DNA from: Rhodospirillaceae bacterium
Lineage (GTDB): Bacteria; Pseudomonadota; Alphaproteobacteria; Rhodospirillales; JABJKH01
Assembly (NCBI GenBank): GCA_018660465.1
Contig: JABJKH010000088.1
Coordinates: 1-64,000, forward strand
DNA length: 64,000 bases
Reading direction: 5' to 3'
This document shows, piece after piece, positions 1 to 8,387 of the stretch. Within the stretch, counting starts at the first letter, position 1; every line of letters starts with the position of its first letter. A model generated the notes under the pieces. The model saw nothing but the letters and a program-made list of their open reading frames with translations, was not told the DNA's origin and did no database searches. Both the position numbers and the translations under genes were made by a program.

Positions 1-1
1 C

Positions 2-763
2 ATGCATATGCTGAGTTCGGTCGCCAAGCCGGGACTGGAAAAAGTAGCAGGGTGCGTTGATTACCCTAAATTATTTCAGCTTTATGTGCGGGGCGATGCA
101 ACGTGGGTGGACGAAGTCATCGCGCGTGCCGTGGATAACGGGTTTGCCGCCATTTGCTTAACAGTTGATCGTGCGTACTACGGACGACGGGACCGAAATT
201 TGTCCAAATCTTTTAGGCCGACCGCACGAGTAGGCGCCGCCGAAGAAGTATTTCAAGCGCGTTTTAACTGGTCCGATGTGGAACGAATTCGCAGCAACAT
301 TGATGTGCCCTTGATCCTAAAGGGGATCGCAACGACGGATGACGCCTTGATGGCGTTGGATTATGGAGTCGATGGGATTTACATCTCGAATCACGGCGGT
401 CGCCAATTGGATCATGGCAAGGGCTCGGTCGAGCTGCTCCCGCGGATTGTTGATGCGGTTAAAGGCCGCGCGACGATCATGGTCGATGGCAGCATCATGC
501 GTGGAACCGATGTGGTTAAGGCGATTGCGTTGGGTGCGGATGCGGTTGGAGTTGGCCGCTTGCAGGGCTTATCTGGTGCCGCCGGGGGGCATGCTGGGAT
601 CGTACGCATGCTGGAAATTTTGGAAGTTGAAATCCATAATTGCCTGGGGCTCTTGGGCGTAACGTCATTTTCCGAACTGAGCCGGGACTACATAGAGCCT
701 GCGTCGCCCTTGGGCCGGCGGGGCATCGATAGCGTCTTCCCCCTTCTCAGTGAGGGATATTGA
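2..763 (+). CDS. FMN-dependent alpha-hydroxy acid oxidase/dehydrogenase, 5' end missing
   Basis: C-terminal two thirds of an L-lactate/glycolate-oxidase-family flavoenzyme, which oxidises a 2-hydroxy acid to the 2-oxo acid. The frame is open from the window edge, and 253 residues are visible against about 360-390 for the family, so the ATG at base 2 is internal. Visible signatures are the flavin-side FQLYV segment, the LILKGI lysine, the catalytic motif SNHGGRQLD (His proton acceptor and substrate-binding Arg) and the phosphate-binding VDGSIMRGTDVVKA / GADAVGVGR segment. It lies upstream of a tripartite carboxylate transporter in the same orientation, so a hydroxycarboxylate imported by that system could be its substrate (inference). 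The precise substrate cannot be read from the sequence. Confidence 0.9.
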   Translation: MHMLSSVAKPGLEKVAGCVDYPKLFQLYVRGDATWVDEVIARAVDNGFAAICLTVDRAYYGRRDRNLSKSFRPTARVGAAEEVFQARFNWSDVERIRSNIDVPLILKGIATTDDALMALDYGVDGIYISNHGGRQLDHGKGSVELLPRIVDAVKGRATIMVDGSIMRGTDVVKAIALGADAVGVGRLQGLSGAAGGHAGIVRMLEILEVEIHNCLGLLGVTSFSELSRDYIEPASPLGRRGIDSVFPLLSEGY

Positions 764-851
764 GTGCGGGAAAATGATTTAGCATGCTGTATTTAATCTT
801 TATGATGCAGCCAGATATTTGGGTTAGCGGAACGAACAGGGGCGATTTTTA

Positions 852-1361
852 ATGACGAACGATGAAGGTAGGGATCAAAAATACACACTGCGTGGGAACA
901 TTGAGGCCTATGTTCTCATTGGCATGATGGTCCTGGCAGCGGTGTTCTATTTGCTTATTCCATACCAAATTGAAAAGCCGAAGATGTTGTTTGGCCGGGC
1001 TTTCATGGATATGAAGCCAACCTTGTTTCCGGCCCTAGCAGCGATTGGGATGTTTGTATTGAGTGGGGTTGCTTTAGTGCAAAGTCTCCGCGCCCCCCTG
1101 AAAGACCCGTTCAAAGGGCTGGACCGCCAGATCGCCGTCCAACTGACGATCATCATCGTTATTCTGTACGGTTTCGCGATTACTTTTGAGCCGTTTGGCT
1201 ATTGGCTTTCTGGCATATTGGTGTCTCTGACGTTATCGCTCTTCTTGGGCAATCGTAATATTTGGACGCTGCTGATCCTGAGCGTCGGCGTGCCGTCCTT
1301 CATTTATTTCGTATTTACGAAGCTGCTTCTGGTGTCGTTGCCAGAAGGCATCATTTTCTAA
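852..1361 (+). CDS. tctB: Tripartite tricarboxylate transporter small membrane subunit TctB
   Basis: Small integral membrane subunit of a TTT-family secondary importer, which works with TctA and a periplasmic TctC/Bug protein. The 169-residue product has a short polar N-terminus followed by four to five hydrophobic helices (about residues 18-38, 50-74, 90-110, 115-135, 138-160), the usual size and layout of TctB. Sequence conservation in this family is weak, so the call rests on topology plus position 13 bases before tctA. A GGGGCG stretch about 8 bases before the ATG may serve as ribosome site. The transported carboxylate is unknown. Confidence 0.85.
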   Translation: MTNDEGRDQKYTLRGNIEAYVLIGMMVLAAVFYLLIPYQIEKPKMLFGRAFMDMKPTLFPALAAIGMFVLSGVALVQSLRAPLKDPFKGLDRQIAVQLTIIIVILYGFAITFEPFGYWLSGILVSLTLSLFLGNRNIWTLLILSVGVPSFIYFVFTKLLLVSLPEGIIF

Positions 1362-1374
1362 CGGGGAACCCGAT

Positions 1375-2913
1375 ATGTATGAGAGTTTAATTGAGGGGTT
1401 CTTTCTGTTAGCCCGTTGGGACACCTTCGGCGTGATCAGCTTAGGCCTGTTTTTAGGAATGTTTGTCGGTGCATTGCCGGGCTTCACAACGGTTATGGCG
1501 ATGGCGCTTATCTTGCCAATCTCGTTCTTTCTTCATCCGTTGGTCGGAATTCCTTTTCTGATCGGGGTTTATAAGGGCGGTATTTATGGTGGCAGCATTC
1601 CCGCCATCTTAATTTCGGTACCAGGGACAGGGGCTGCAATTGCGACGACCATGGATGGGCCACAGTTGGCCCAAAAAGGGAAGGGGCGGAAAGCCCTTGA
1701 AATGGCATTATATGCATCTGTTTTCGGTGATCTGGTTAGCGATATTATTACGCTATTCATGATAACGCCGATTGCAATGATCGCACTGTTGGTTGGTCCA
1801 CCGGAATTGTCCGTCATTATTTTGATCGCCTTGGTCATTATCGCAGCAGCAAGTACGGGCGCGCTGATCAAAGGGCTGGCCATGGCGTTCTTTGGAATCA
1901 TGCTGTCGATGGTCGGCCAAGACCCGCTTGGGTTCATGACCCGATTTACGTTCGGTAGCATGGAACTAAAATCAGGTATTCCGCTGTTGCCGATGATGAT
2001 TGGTGTCTTTGCCATTCCTGAAATTCTCGCTGTGTTGGAACGGCTCGCGGTATCGAACAAAACCAATAAGGACCCGGTCGATTTATCTACGGCCGGGGAA
2101 CGTCTGCATTTCCACGAATTTAAGAGATGCTTCAGGAGCATCTGTCGTTCGACTGCCATTGGAACTGTAATTGGCGCTTTGCCAGGGGCTGGACAATCGG
2201 TCGCTGCTTTTGCCGGGTATGCCGCAGCCAAGAAAAAGTCCACCCATCCAGAAACTTTTGGCAAAGGGGAACTGGAAGGTGTTGCAGCAGCTGAAGCTGC
2301 GAACAATGCGGTCAACGGGCCAACGTTGGTGCCGCTTTTAACCCTTGGTATACCGGGTGATAAAGTAACGGCAATTTTATTGGGGGCTTTCGTTGCCCAT
2401 GGTTTAAGACCCGGACCACAATTGTTGTCGGAGCACGGCCCCCTGGTGTTCGCTCTGTTACTTGCGATGATTATCGCCAACGTCATGTTCTTGGTTATTG
2501 GCTATGTCTCAATCCCTATCTTTGCCCGCATTGTAACTTTGAAGCGGTTTTACTTGGTTCCCATTATTGTGCTGACGGCGTTTGCGGGATCATACGTGTT
2601 CCGGTCAGATCCTGTTGATTTGCAGTTCTTGGTCTACTTCGGTGTCTTCGGGTACTTCGCGCGAAAGCTGGATTTTGATGTCGTGCCTATGGTGATGGCT
2701 TTTATTTTGGCACCAATCCTGGAATACACCATTGGTCAGACCGTTAATATGGCCGACGGCAACTTGATTGTTTATCTGTTCACCGAAAGGCTTTCTGCCG
2801 GTGTTCTTTATCTTATGCTGTTCGCTACGCTGGGGTATTTTGGATACAAACATTATAAGTCTCAGTCAACCAAACGGCAGGATGCTGTCTTGGTTGGTGA
2901 AGATATCTCCTAA
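1375..2913 (+). CDS. tctA: Tripartite tricarboxylate transporter large membrane subunit TctA
   Basis: Main translocation subunit of the TTT importer, 512 residues and about 12 membrane helices. Family hallmarks are visible: VGALPG near residue 31, YKGGIYGGS at about 66-74, PGTGAA followed by TTMDG at about 83-95, and a second-half repeat with GALPGAGQSVAAF around 265 and LTLGIPGDKVTAILLGAF around 320. The internal duplication of PG-containing motifs is typical of TctA. It follows tctB by 13 bases, and its TAA stop shares one base with the ATG of the next gene (TAATG), so the three genes are probably translationally coupled. Substrate specificity would be set by the Bug protein at 4183. Confidence 0.95.
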   Translation: MYESLIEGFFLLARWDTFGVISLGLFLGMFVGALPGFTTVMAMALILPISFFLHPLVGIPFLIGVYKGGIYGGSIPAILISVPGTGAAIATTMDGPQLAQKGKGRKALEMALYASVFGDLVSDIITLFMITPIAMIALLVGPPELSVIILIALVIIAAASTGALIKGLAMAFFGIMLSMVGQDPLGFMTRFTFGSMELKSGIPLLPMMIGVFAIPEILAVLERLAVSNKTNKDPVDLSTAGERLHFHEFKRCFRSICRSTAIGTVIGALPGAGQSVAAFAGYAAAKKKSTHPETFGKGELEGVAAAEAANNAVNGPTLVPLLTLGIPGDKVTAILLGAFVAHGLRPGPQLLSEHGPLVFALLLAMIIANVMFLVIGYVSIPIFARIVTLKRFYLVPIIVLTAFAGSYVFRSDPVDLQFLVYFGVFGYFARKLDFDVVPMVMAFILAPILEYTIGQTVNMADGNLIVYLFTERLSAGVLYLMLFATLGYFGYKHYKSQSTKRQDAVLVGEDIS

Positions 2914-3977
2914 TGAAGTTCGCAATTGGGATTTTAGAAGGTGACGACATTGGGTTGGAGGTCGTTCCCGAATGCGTGAAGGTGATGAAGGCTGCTGCTG
3001 CGCGGACCGGTCTTGAAATTGACTGGCAAGACTTGCCGATTGGGGCGAAGGGGCACGAAACCCACGGGCACACCATGCCTGAGTTTTTACTCAACGCCCT
3101 GAAGGATGTACACGGATTCATTCAGGGGCCCATCGGCCACGCGGCGTACCCAAAGAATGATCCAACTTGGGTTACCCCGAGATTGCGAAAGATTCATCAA
3201 CTATTCGCCAGTGTAAAACCGGTCAAATCCTATTCAAACCTGCCGTCTATTCATGAAGGTATTGATATCGTATTTTTGCGAGAAGTGACGGAAGGATTGC
3301 AGTCACATACCGTAACCGTGGCAGAAACAGGGGAATACCGTCCTAACGATGAAATCACCATTGCGACACGGATCATTACCCGAACTGGTTCACGGCGCGT
3401 TATCCGCGAAGCCTTCGAAATCGCCCGGACGCGGGAGCGTAAAAAGGTTACCGTCGTTCATAAAGACGCCGTCTTTAAATTAGCCTGTGGGATGTTTATG
3501 GAAGAAGCTAGGAAATTAGCTGTCGAGTATCCCGATGTGGAATTCGATGATATTCACGTTGATACGATTGCCATGAAGTTGGTGATGGAGCCACAGATTT
3601 ATGACGTCGTTGTCACCACCAATCAGTTTGGCGATATATTGACCGACTTGGGCGCAGGGCTTGTTGGAGGTTTGGGATTAGCTCCTGGCCTTTGTGTTGG
3701 TGATACCCAGGCGATGGCGCAGGCGACGCACGGTTCCGCGCCAGACATCGCCGGGCAAAACATTGCCAATCCATATGCTATGATTATCTCAGGGAAAATG
3801 CTGCTCGACTGGCTGGGTCGGAAGCATGACGAACCCAAGGCGATTGAGGCTGCGAATTTGATTGATAAAGCAGTCGATGATGTGATTGCGGAGGCCACTC
3901 ACTTGACGGGGGACCTAGGCGGCACCGTCGGCACACGAGAAATGGGAGATGCGATCGCAGGCAAAATCGTACAATAA
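2913..3977 (+). CDS. Isocitrate/isopropylmalate dehydrogenase family protein
   Basis: NAD(P)-dependent beta-decarboxylating dehydrogenase, 354 residues, full length for the family. Seen: GDDIG near the N-terminus, the substrate-loop equivalent FLREVTEG at 121-128, the catalytic lysine in VVHKDAVFK (K184), metal-binding aspartates in VDTIAMKLV (D217) and GDILTDLGAG (D241, D245), and the nucleotide-binding HGSAPDIAG at about 273-281. The substrate loop fits neither canonical isocitrate nor isopropylmalate enzymes exactly, so the substrate may be tartrate, a methyl- or alkylmalate, or another 2-hydroxydicarboxylate. It overlaps tctA by one base and precedes tctC, so it probably acts on the imported acid. 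It is unlikely to be the leucine-pathway leuB, because no leu gene is nearby. Confidence 0.88.
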   Translation: MKFAIGILEGDDIGLEVVPECVKVMKAAAARTGLEIDWQDLPIGAKGHETHGHTMPEFLLNALKDVHGFIQGPIGHAAYPKNDPTWVTPRLRKIHQLFASVKPVKSYSNLPSIHEGIDIVFLREVTEGLQSHTVTVAETGEYRPNDEITIATRIITRTGSRRVIREAFEIARTRERKKVTVVHKDAVFKLACGMFMEEARKLAVEYPDVEFDDIHVDTIAMKLVMEPQIYDVVVTTNQFGDILTDLGAGLVGGLGLAPGLCVGDTQAMAQATHGSAPDIAGQNIANPYAMIISGKMLLDWLGRKHDEPKAIEAANLIDKAVDDVIAEATHLTGDLGGTVGTREMGDAIAGKIVQ

Positions 3978-3988
3978 ATTTGGGTTAA

Positions 3989-4015
3989 GCCGAAAATATG
4001 ATGTATGATTTCGGC
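3989..4015 (+). other. Inverted repeat after the dehydrogenase gene
   Basis: GCCGAAA and TTTCGGC (3989-3995 and 4009-4015) form a 7 bp stem over a 13-base loop, 11 bases after the stop codon. There is no T-run behind it, so it is a weak terminator candidate or mRNA 3' hairpin. Confidence 0.35.
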
Positions 4016-4182
4016 CTAAAAGAATTTCACGGGGAACCGTGATGGACGAGATTGCGGGAAGCTCGTCACATAATATGAATTTCCCGGAATGCATATGCGC
4101 CAATAGAGTTAACATATGGCGTGATAACAGATCGACGAACGATTTGATCGCTTGTCGATAGATCGAAAACAGGAGGAACTAG

Positions 4183-5163
4183 ATGTTCAAGCTAAGTATT
4201 AAACGTACCGCGTCATTTATGGGCGCACTGCTTTTGGGGGCAGCGACTTTTGTTGGCGTTGCTCAGGCAGATAATTATCCGAGCAAGCCAATCACGATTA
4301 TCATTCCGTTCGGAGCCGGTGGTTCCCACGATATGAATGCCCGTGTGTTCACCAGTATTATCCCGCAGTATCTTGGCCAAGCGATGATCGTGAAGCTGAT
4401 GCCGGGCGCCAGTGGACAAAAAGCAACGGCGTATGCCACCAAGGCTAAGGCTGATGGCTATACATTGCTGTTTACACACAACTTTGTTGATCAGCTTCAG
4501 CCGCATACGGAGAACCTGTCTTATCAGCCGCTTAAAGACTTGGTTAGCGTTGTACAACTCAATGACTCGGCCCCTCTTCTTTGGGTCAGAGCGGACAAGC
4601 CGTGGAAGACATTGAAAGAAATGTTGGATTATGGCCGGGCAAACCCAGGCAAGCTGAAGTTTTCAAACTCTGGAAAATGGGGCGCATCCTTCACAGCCGG
4701 TGCAATGATCTTCACCAAAGCTGGCGTTCAAGCGAAGTTCATGCCGTATAAAGGTGGCGGACCTTCCAAGCGCGCTGTGCTTGCGGGTGATGCTGATTTC
4801 ACATTTGGTCGTCCGAGTACGGTCATGGGTCAAGCGAGAGCCGGTAAAGTACGTGTTCTTGCCGTCGGTGGTACCAAGCCGATGAAAATTCTGCCGGGTG
4901 TTCCTGTCCTTAACGACATGGGTTATGGCGGAAGCGGAAACATCATGCAGCGTATCCTTTTGGCTCAAAAGGGCATCCCTGCGGATCGCCTCAAAACGCT
5001 ACAGGACGCTTTTGGCAAGCTTCAAAATGATAAGACCTATAAGAAGCTGATGAAAAGCCTTGGCGAAAACCGTAACATGGTCATGGGCCCTGCGTACGAT
5101 AAGTTGCGGGTAACGCAGAGCAAGAAGTACCTGAAACTCGTTAAAGGTTTGACGGGTAGCTAA
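4183..5163 (+). CDS. tctC: Tripartite tricarboxylate transporter substrate-binding protein (TctC/Bug family)
   Basis: Periplasmic receptor of the TTT system, 326 residues. A signal peptide is clear: basic N-terminus, hydrophobic stretch at about 12-27 and a likely cleavage after VAQA (residue 29). The mature protein opens with YPSKPITIIIPFGAGGSHD, the usual Bug start where the beta1-alpha1 loop binds a ligand carboxylate, and continues with the PGASGQKATAY region. The ATG has a strong AGGAGG about 6 bases upstream. It is separated from the dehydrogenase gene by 205 bases that probably hold its own promoter and is followed by a GC-rich hairpin, which would suit a receptor made in excess over TctA/B. 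Confidence 0.93.
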   Translation: MFKLSIKRTASFMGALLLGAATFVGVAQADNYPSKPITIIIPFGAGGSHDMNARVFTSIIPQYLGQAMIVKLMPGASGQKATAYATKAKADGYTLLFTHNFVDQLQPHTENLSYQPLKDLVSVVQLNDSAPLLWVRADKPWKTLKEMLDYGRANPGKLKFSNSGKWGASFTAGAMIFTKAGVQAKFMPYKGGGPSKRAVLAGDADFTFGRPSTVMGQARAGKVRVLAVGGTKPMKILPGVPVLNDMGYGGSGNIMQRILLAQKGIPADRLKTLQDAFGKLQNDKTYKKLMKSLGENRNMVMGPAYDKLRVTQSKKYLKLVKGLTGS

Positions 5164-5213
5164 GACGCATAAATTTCGGAAACGATTTTGGTCGTTCCCG
5201 TTATGTCGATCAT

Positions 5214-5241
5214 GCCCCGCACGGTGAAAGCCGTGCGGGGC
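5214..5241 (+). terminator. GC-rich hairpin after tctC
   Basis: GCCCCGCACGG (5214-5224) pairs perfectly with CCGTGCGGGGC (5231-5241) across a 6-base loop. The stem is 11 bp, but no T-run follows. It lies between tctC and the next same-strand gene, so it could be a partial terminator or a 3' stabiliser of the receptor mRNA. Confidence 0.55.
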
Positions 5242-5269
5242 GATTGATTTGAGGATAAGGAGTTCTAAA

Positions 5270-6124
5270 TTGGAAAAGAAATACCGCTTTTACTTAGTTA
5301 ATGCCTTTGGGTTGCCAGAAGGGTCGCGCTATGCACATCGCTCGCTAAAGGGGCCCAAGGAAGAAGTTTTGATGAACTATGACAACGTTAAGCACCTGCT
5401 TGCCGACGTCGAATGGGATTTACATAACGGTGCCATTGCGAGCTATGGCGATTGGCCGGTGGAGAACCGGGAAGAATTTGGCCTGGCGGCTGCGGCGCGT
5501 ATTCCCCTTGTTCGAGAAGGCTGCGAAAGCGGTAAATATAATGCGATCGTTTTACTAGGTGGCGGTGAGCCCGGGTTCAACGAGTCCCGTGAAATAGGTC
5601 GCAAATTCAACATACCTGTGACGGCATGCGGTCATTCGCAAATGCATTTTGCAACCATGCTGGGGAATAAGTTCAGCGTCATCGACATGGCTGAATCTCA
5701 CAACATGTACTACTACAATCTTATTATTCAGCATCGAATGGATCACCGCTGCGCGTCCATCCGCAACATCAATTACCCCTTGCCGCGACCGGGCGGTGAT
5801 GAAAGCCGGTCCATCCCTAAGGAAAAGAAAAAGGCGTTGGCGGGCGAGCATTCGGACATGGTGGAGACCGCCGTGACAGAAGCCGTTGCGGCGATTGAGG
5901 AAGACGGTGCCGAAGTCATTACGTTTGGCTGTTCGGCCCTGTTTTGGCTGCAGCCGTTCCTGCAAAAACGCTTGACCGAATTGGGATGGGAAATTCCCGT
6001 ACTTGAAGGTTATAGCTGTGCCATTGAATTGGCCAAGGCCATGGTCAACTTAGGCGTCGACGCAAGCGGCCTGACTTTCCCTGTCGATCATCCGAAGAAA
6101 ATCCGCCGGAAAAAGACGTTTTAA
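5270..6124 (+). CDS. Asp/Glu/hydantoin racemase family protein with one expected cysteine absent
   Basis: About 284 residues. The start is a TTG at 5270 with AAGGAG at 5257-5262 seven bases ahead; an in-frame TTG at 5249 lies before that ribosome site and is rejected. The family's two-domain pattern is visible: EPGFNESREI after strand 4, NIPVTACGHS, and the C-terminal ITFGCSALFW carrying a catalytic-type cysteine (about residue 221). In cofactor-independent racemases a first cysteine sits directly before the (D/E)PG(L/F) motif; here that place reads LLGGGEPGF, with no cysteine. One-cysteine relatives include decarboxylases and lyases rather than racemases, so its reaction is uncertain. Its position after the TTT genes suggests a step on the imported acid. 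Confidence 0.75.
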   Translation: MEKKYRFYLVNAFGLPEGSRYAHRSLKGPKEEVLMNYDNVKHLLADVEWDLHNGAIASYGDWPVENREEFGLAAAARIPLVREGCESGKYNAIVLLGGGEPGFNESREIGRKFNIPVTACGHSQMHFATMLGNKFSVIDMAESHNMYYYNLIIQHRMDHRCASIRNINYPLPRPGGDESRSIPKEKKKALAGEHSDMVETAVTEAVAAIEEDGAEVITFGCSALFWLQPFLQKRLTELGWEIPVLEGYSCAIELAKAMVNLGVDASGLTFPVDHPKKIRRKKTF

Positions 6125-6150
6125 GGAGAAGACGTTTTAAAGCGAGGGAA

Positions 6151-7269
6151 TTATTCAGTCAGGCAGAGACCGTGATCGGGCAGGAAGGAGAGAAATATCT
6201 TCTGCCCCGGTTCTAATTGCTCGAAGTGATCGATTTGAATTCCGACCTCGTGACCGCCAACATCAATCCGGCATTCTAAAAAGCTGCCAAGATAAATCGT
6301 ATCAATGACGCTGCCTTCGAAAATGTTGCCGTGAGAGGTGCCGCTTGGTTTTTCGAGATGCAACGTTATGTCTTCTGGCCGCAAGCTTATGAATAATTGG
6401 TCTCCCGCGGTCGCACCTGCGCCGCCAAGGGCTTGAATTCTAAGCGGAGCATGACCATTGCCAAGTGGGATTTCCATATCACAGTAGTCCCCGGTGCGAC
6501 CCAACGAGGTCCCCTCCATAATAGTGGTCGTGCCGATGAATTTGGCAACGAAGGTATTAACCGGGTCTGCATAAATGTTCTGAGGGTCGCCTATTTGCTG
6601 AATGACGGCCTTGTCCATGACGACGACACGGTCGCTCATCACAAGGGCTTCGCCTTGATCATGGGTCACATAAATAGAGGTGATGCCGACTTCCTTCTGC
6701 AACCGAACAAGTTCGATCCGCATTTGTTCGCGCAGCTTGGCATCCAGGTTAGACAGCGGCTCATCAAACAAGATCACCTTGGGCTCATAAACAATTGCTC
6801 GAGCCAGGGCGACACGCTGGCGTTGCCCGCCGGAAAGTTTGGTAGCAAAGCGGTCGGCAAGAGTATCAAGCCCCACAAGCTCAAGCGCCCGCATCGTTTT
6901 GGTCTTGACGACATCGGCGGGGGCTTTTCGAACCCGAAGTCCGTAAGCAACATTTTCAAACACCGTCATGTGTGGCCAAACCGCATAGCTTTGGAAGACC
7001 ATGCCAATATTGCGAAATTCAGGATAGAGAAAAATGTCGCGCTCTGCGGAGACAACAACATCCCCTTCAATGCTGATTTCTCCAGCGTTCGGTCGCTCCA
7101 GTCCGGCAACGCACCGAAGCGTCGTCGTCTTGCCGCAACCGGACGGGCCCAGCAGCGTTACGAACTCCCCTTCTGCAATTGAAAGGGAGACATCTTTGAC
7201 GGCGACTTCGGCCCCAAAATTTTTATGAAGGCCATCAATGTGAACCATGATTTTTTGATTTTGTGTCAT
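6151..7269 (-). CDS. ABC transporter ATP-binding protein (Fe3+/spermidine/putrescine type)
   Basis: Nucleotide-binding subunit of an importer, 372 residues. Walker A GPSGCGKTT at 41-49, Q-loop FQSYAVWPH at about 92-100, signature LSGGQRQR at 145-152, Walker B VILFDEP at 165-171, switch-region VTHD near 200, then a C-terminal TOBE-type regulatory domain. It is the last gene of a four-gene minus-strand set (binding protein, permease, ATPase, ATPase), and its ATG overlaps the stop of the preceding ATPase gene by 4 bases (ATGA). It differs from that ATPase throughout the C-terminal domain, so the transporter may use a heterodimeric ATPase pair. Confidence 0.93.
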   Translation of the reverse strand: MTQNQKIMVHIDGLHKNFGAEVAVKDVSLSIAEGEFVTLLGPSGCGKTTTLRCVAGLERPNAGEISIEGDVVVSAERDIFLYPEFRNIGMVFQSYAVWPHMTVFENVAYGLRVRKAPADVVKTKTMRALELVGLDTLADRFATKLSGGQRQRVALARAIVYEPKVILFDEPLSNLDAKLREQMRIELVRLQKEVGITSIYVTHDQGEALVMSDRVVVMDKAVIQQIGDPQNIYADPVNTFVAKFIGTTTIMEGTSLGRTGDYCDMEIPLGNGHAPLRIQALGGAGATAGDQLFISLRPEDITLHLEKPSGTSHGNIFEGSVIDTIYLGSFLECRIDVGGHEVGIQIDHFEQLEPGQKIFLSFLPDHGLCLTE

Positions 7270-8387
7270 GGTCGTACCGCCAGTGTGTGATCAGCATCTA
7301 AACGCAAATAAACTTTTTCCCCTTCGCGCAATTTGTCCCTGGGGTGGGCTATAACTTTCCATTCAAATTCGCCCCAGCTAACGCGGCAGTCGACGTAATT
7401 ACCAAGGAAGATTACTTGGATCACTTCGCCCTCAAGACTGCCATCGCCGGGGTCTTCGCGCAATGCATGTACGTTCTCCGGGCGAACCGAAAGCACGGCT
7501 TCTGCGCCATCTGAAATTCCATCACCGAGCAGGCAGGGGACTAGAACCTTCTTACCACCCTCTTCAACTTCAACTTCACCGCGACCGGGCTCTGTTACTT
7601 TCGCAACCCGACCTTTAAGCAAATTCGCGACACCGATGAAGTTACTGACGTACCTGTTTAACGGTTGAGAATAAATATTGAGCGGGCCGCCGCGTTGCTC
7701 GATATGGCCCTTGCTCATGACGATAATTTCGTCGCTCATGACCAGCGCTTCGGCTTGGTCGTGGGTGACAAAAACGGAGGTAATGCCGACTTCGTGCTGA
7801 ATGCGCTTTAGCTCAACCCGCATTTGTTCGCGGAGCTTGAGGTCCAGGTTAGAAAGCGGCTCATCGAATAGCAGCAGGCGTGGCTTCGACACAATGGCGC
7901 GCGCCAGCGAAGCACGCTGCTGCTGACCACCAGATAGTTGGGTCGCCATTTTATCAGCCATGTCGGTCAGCCCGACCAGTTCCAAAACATCGGCAACGCG
8001 GCTGTCAATCTCGTCTTGATGAACTTTCCGAATGTCCAAAGGATAAGCGACGTTTTGCGTGACTGTCATATGCGGCCAGATGGCGTAACTTTGGAACACC
8101 ATGCCAATGTCGCGCTGTTCTGGCGGCAGGAAAATACTGTCCTCAGGCGAGGTATAGACCAAGTCACCGACCTGAATATGGCCGCTGTCAATGGCATGCA
8201 GACCGGCGATGCTCATCAGCGTCGTGGTCTTGCCGCAGCCAGACGGTCCCAACAGCGTGAGGAAACTTCCCTCCGGAATGCTGAAGGAAATATTGTCCAC
8301 AGCCGGGTCATCACCAAACCATTTAACCAGGTTCGTAACCTTTAGATATTCGTCTGAATTATTCTCATTCGCCATTTGCTTCGCCAA
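7266..8387 (-). CDS. ABC transporter ATP-binding protein, second paralogue
   Basis: 373 residues if started at the TTG directly after the permease stop; an ATG four codons in (8375) is an equally good start, and neither has a clear ribosome site, as expected for a coupled gene. Walker A GPSGCGKTT at about 47-55, FQSYAIWPH Q-loop, LSGGQQQR signature near 150, LLLFDEP Walker B and VTHDQ switch, then a TOBE domain. It is closely similar to the following ATPase in the catalytic core but diverges in the C-terminal third. It is sandwiched without gaps between the permease and that paralogue. Confidence 0.93.
   Translation of the reverse strand: MAKQMANENNSDEYLKVTNLVKWFGDDPAVDNISFSIPEGSFLTLLGPSGCGKTTTLMSIAGLHAIDSGHIQVGDLVYTSPEDSIFLPPEQRDIGMVFQSYAIWPHMTVTQNVAYPLDIRKVHQDEIDSRVADVLELVGLTDMADKMATQLSGGQQQRASLARAIVSKPRLLLFDEPLSNLDLKLREQMRVELKRIQHEVGITSVFVTHDQAEALVMSDEIIVMSKGHIEQRGGPLNIYSQPLNRYVSNFIGVANLLKGRVAKVTEPGRGEVEVEEGGKKVLVPCLLGDGISDGAEAVLSVRPENVHALREDPGDGSLEGEVIQVIFLGNYVDCRVSWGEFEWKVIAHPRDKLREGEKVYLRLDADHTLAVRP

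Noticed and set aside
1584-2486. 300-codon open frame on the minus strand inside tctA
   Set aside because: Lies wholly antisense to a well-supported membrane transporter gene; low-complexity Pro/Ser/Ala-rich product with no motif, no ribosome site.
6397-7182. 261-codon open frame on the plus strand opposite the ABC ATPase gene
   Set aside because: Antisense shadow of conserved Walker and signature motif coding; no family features.
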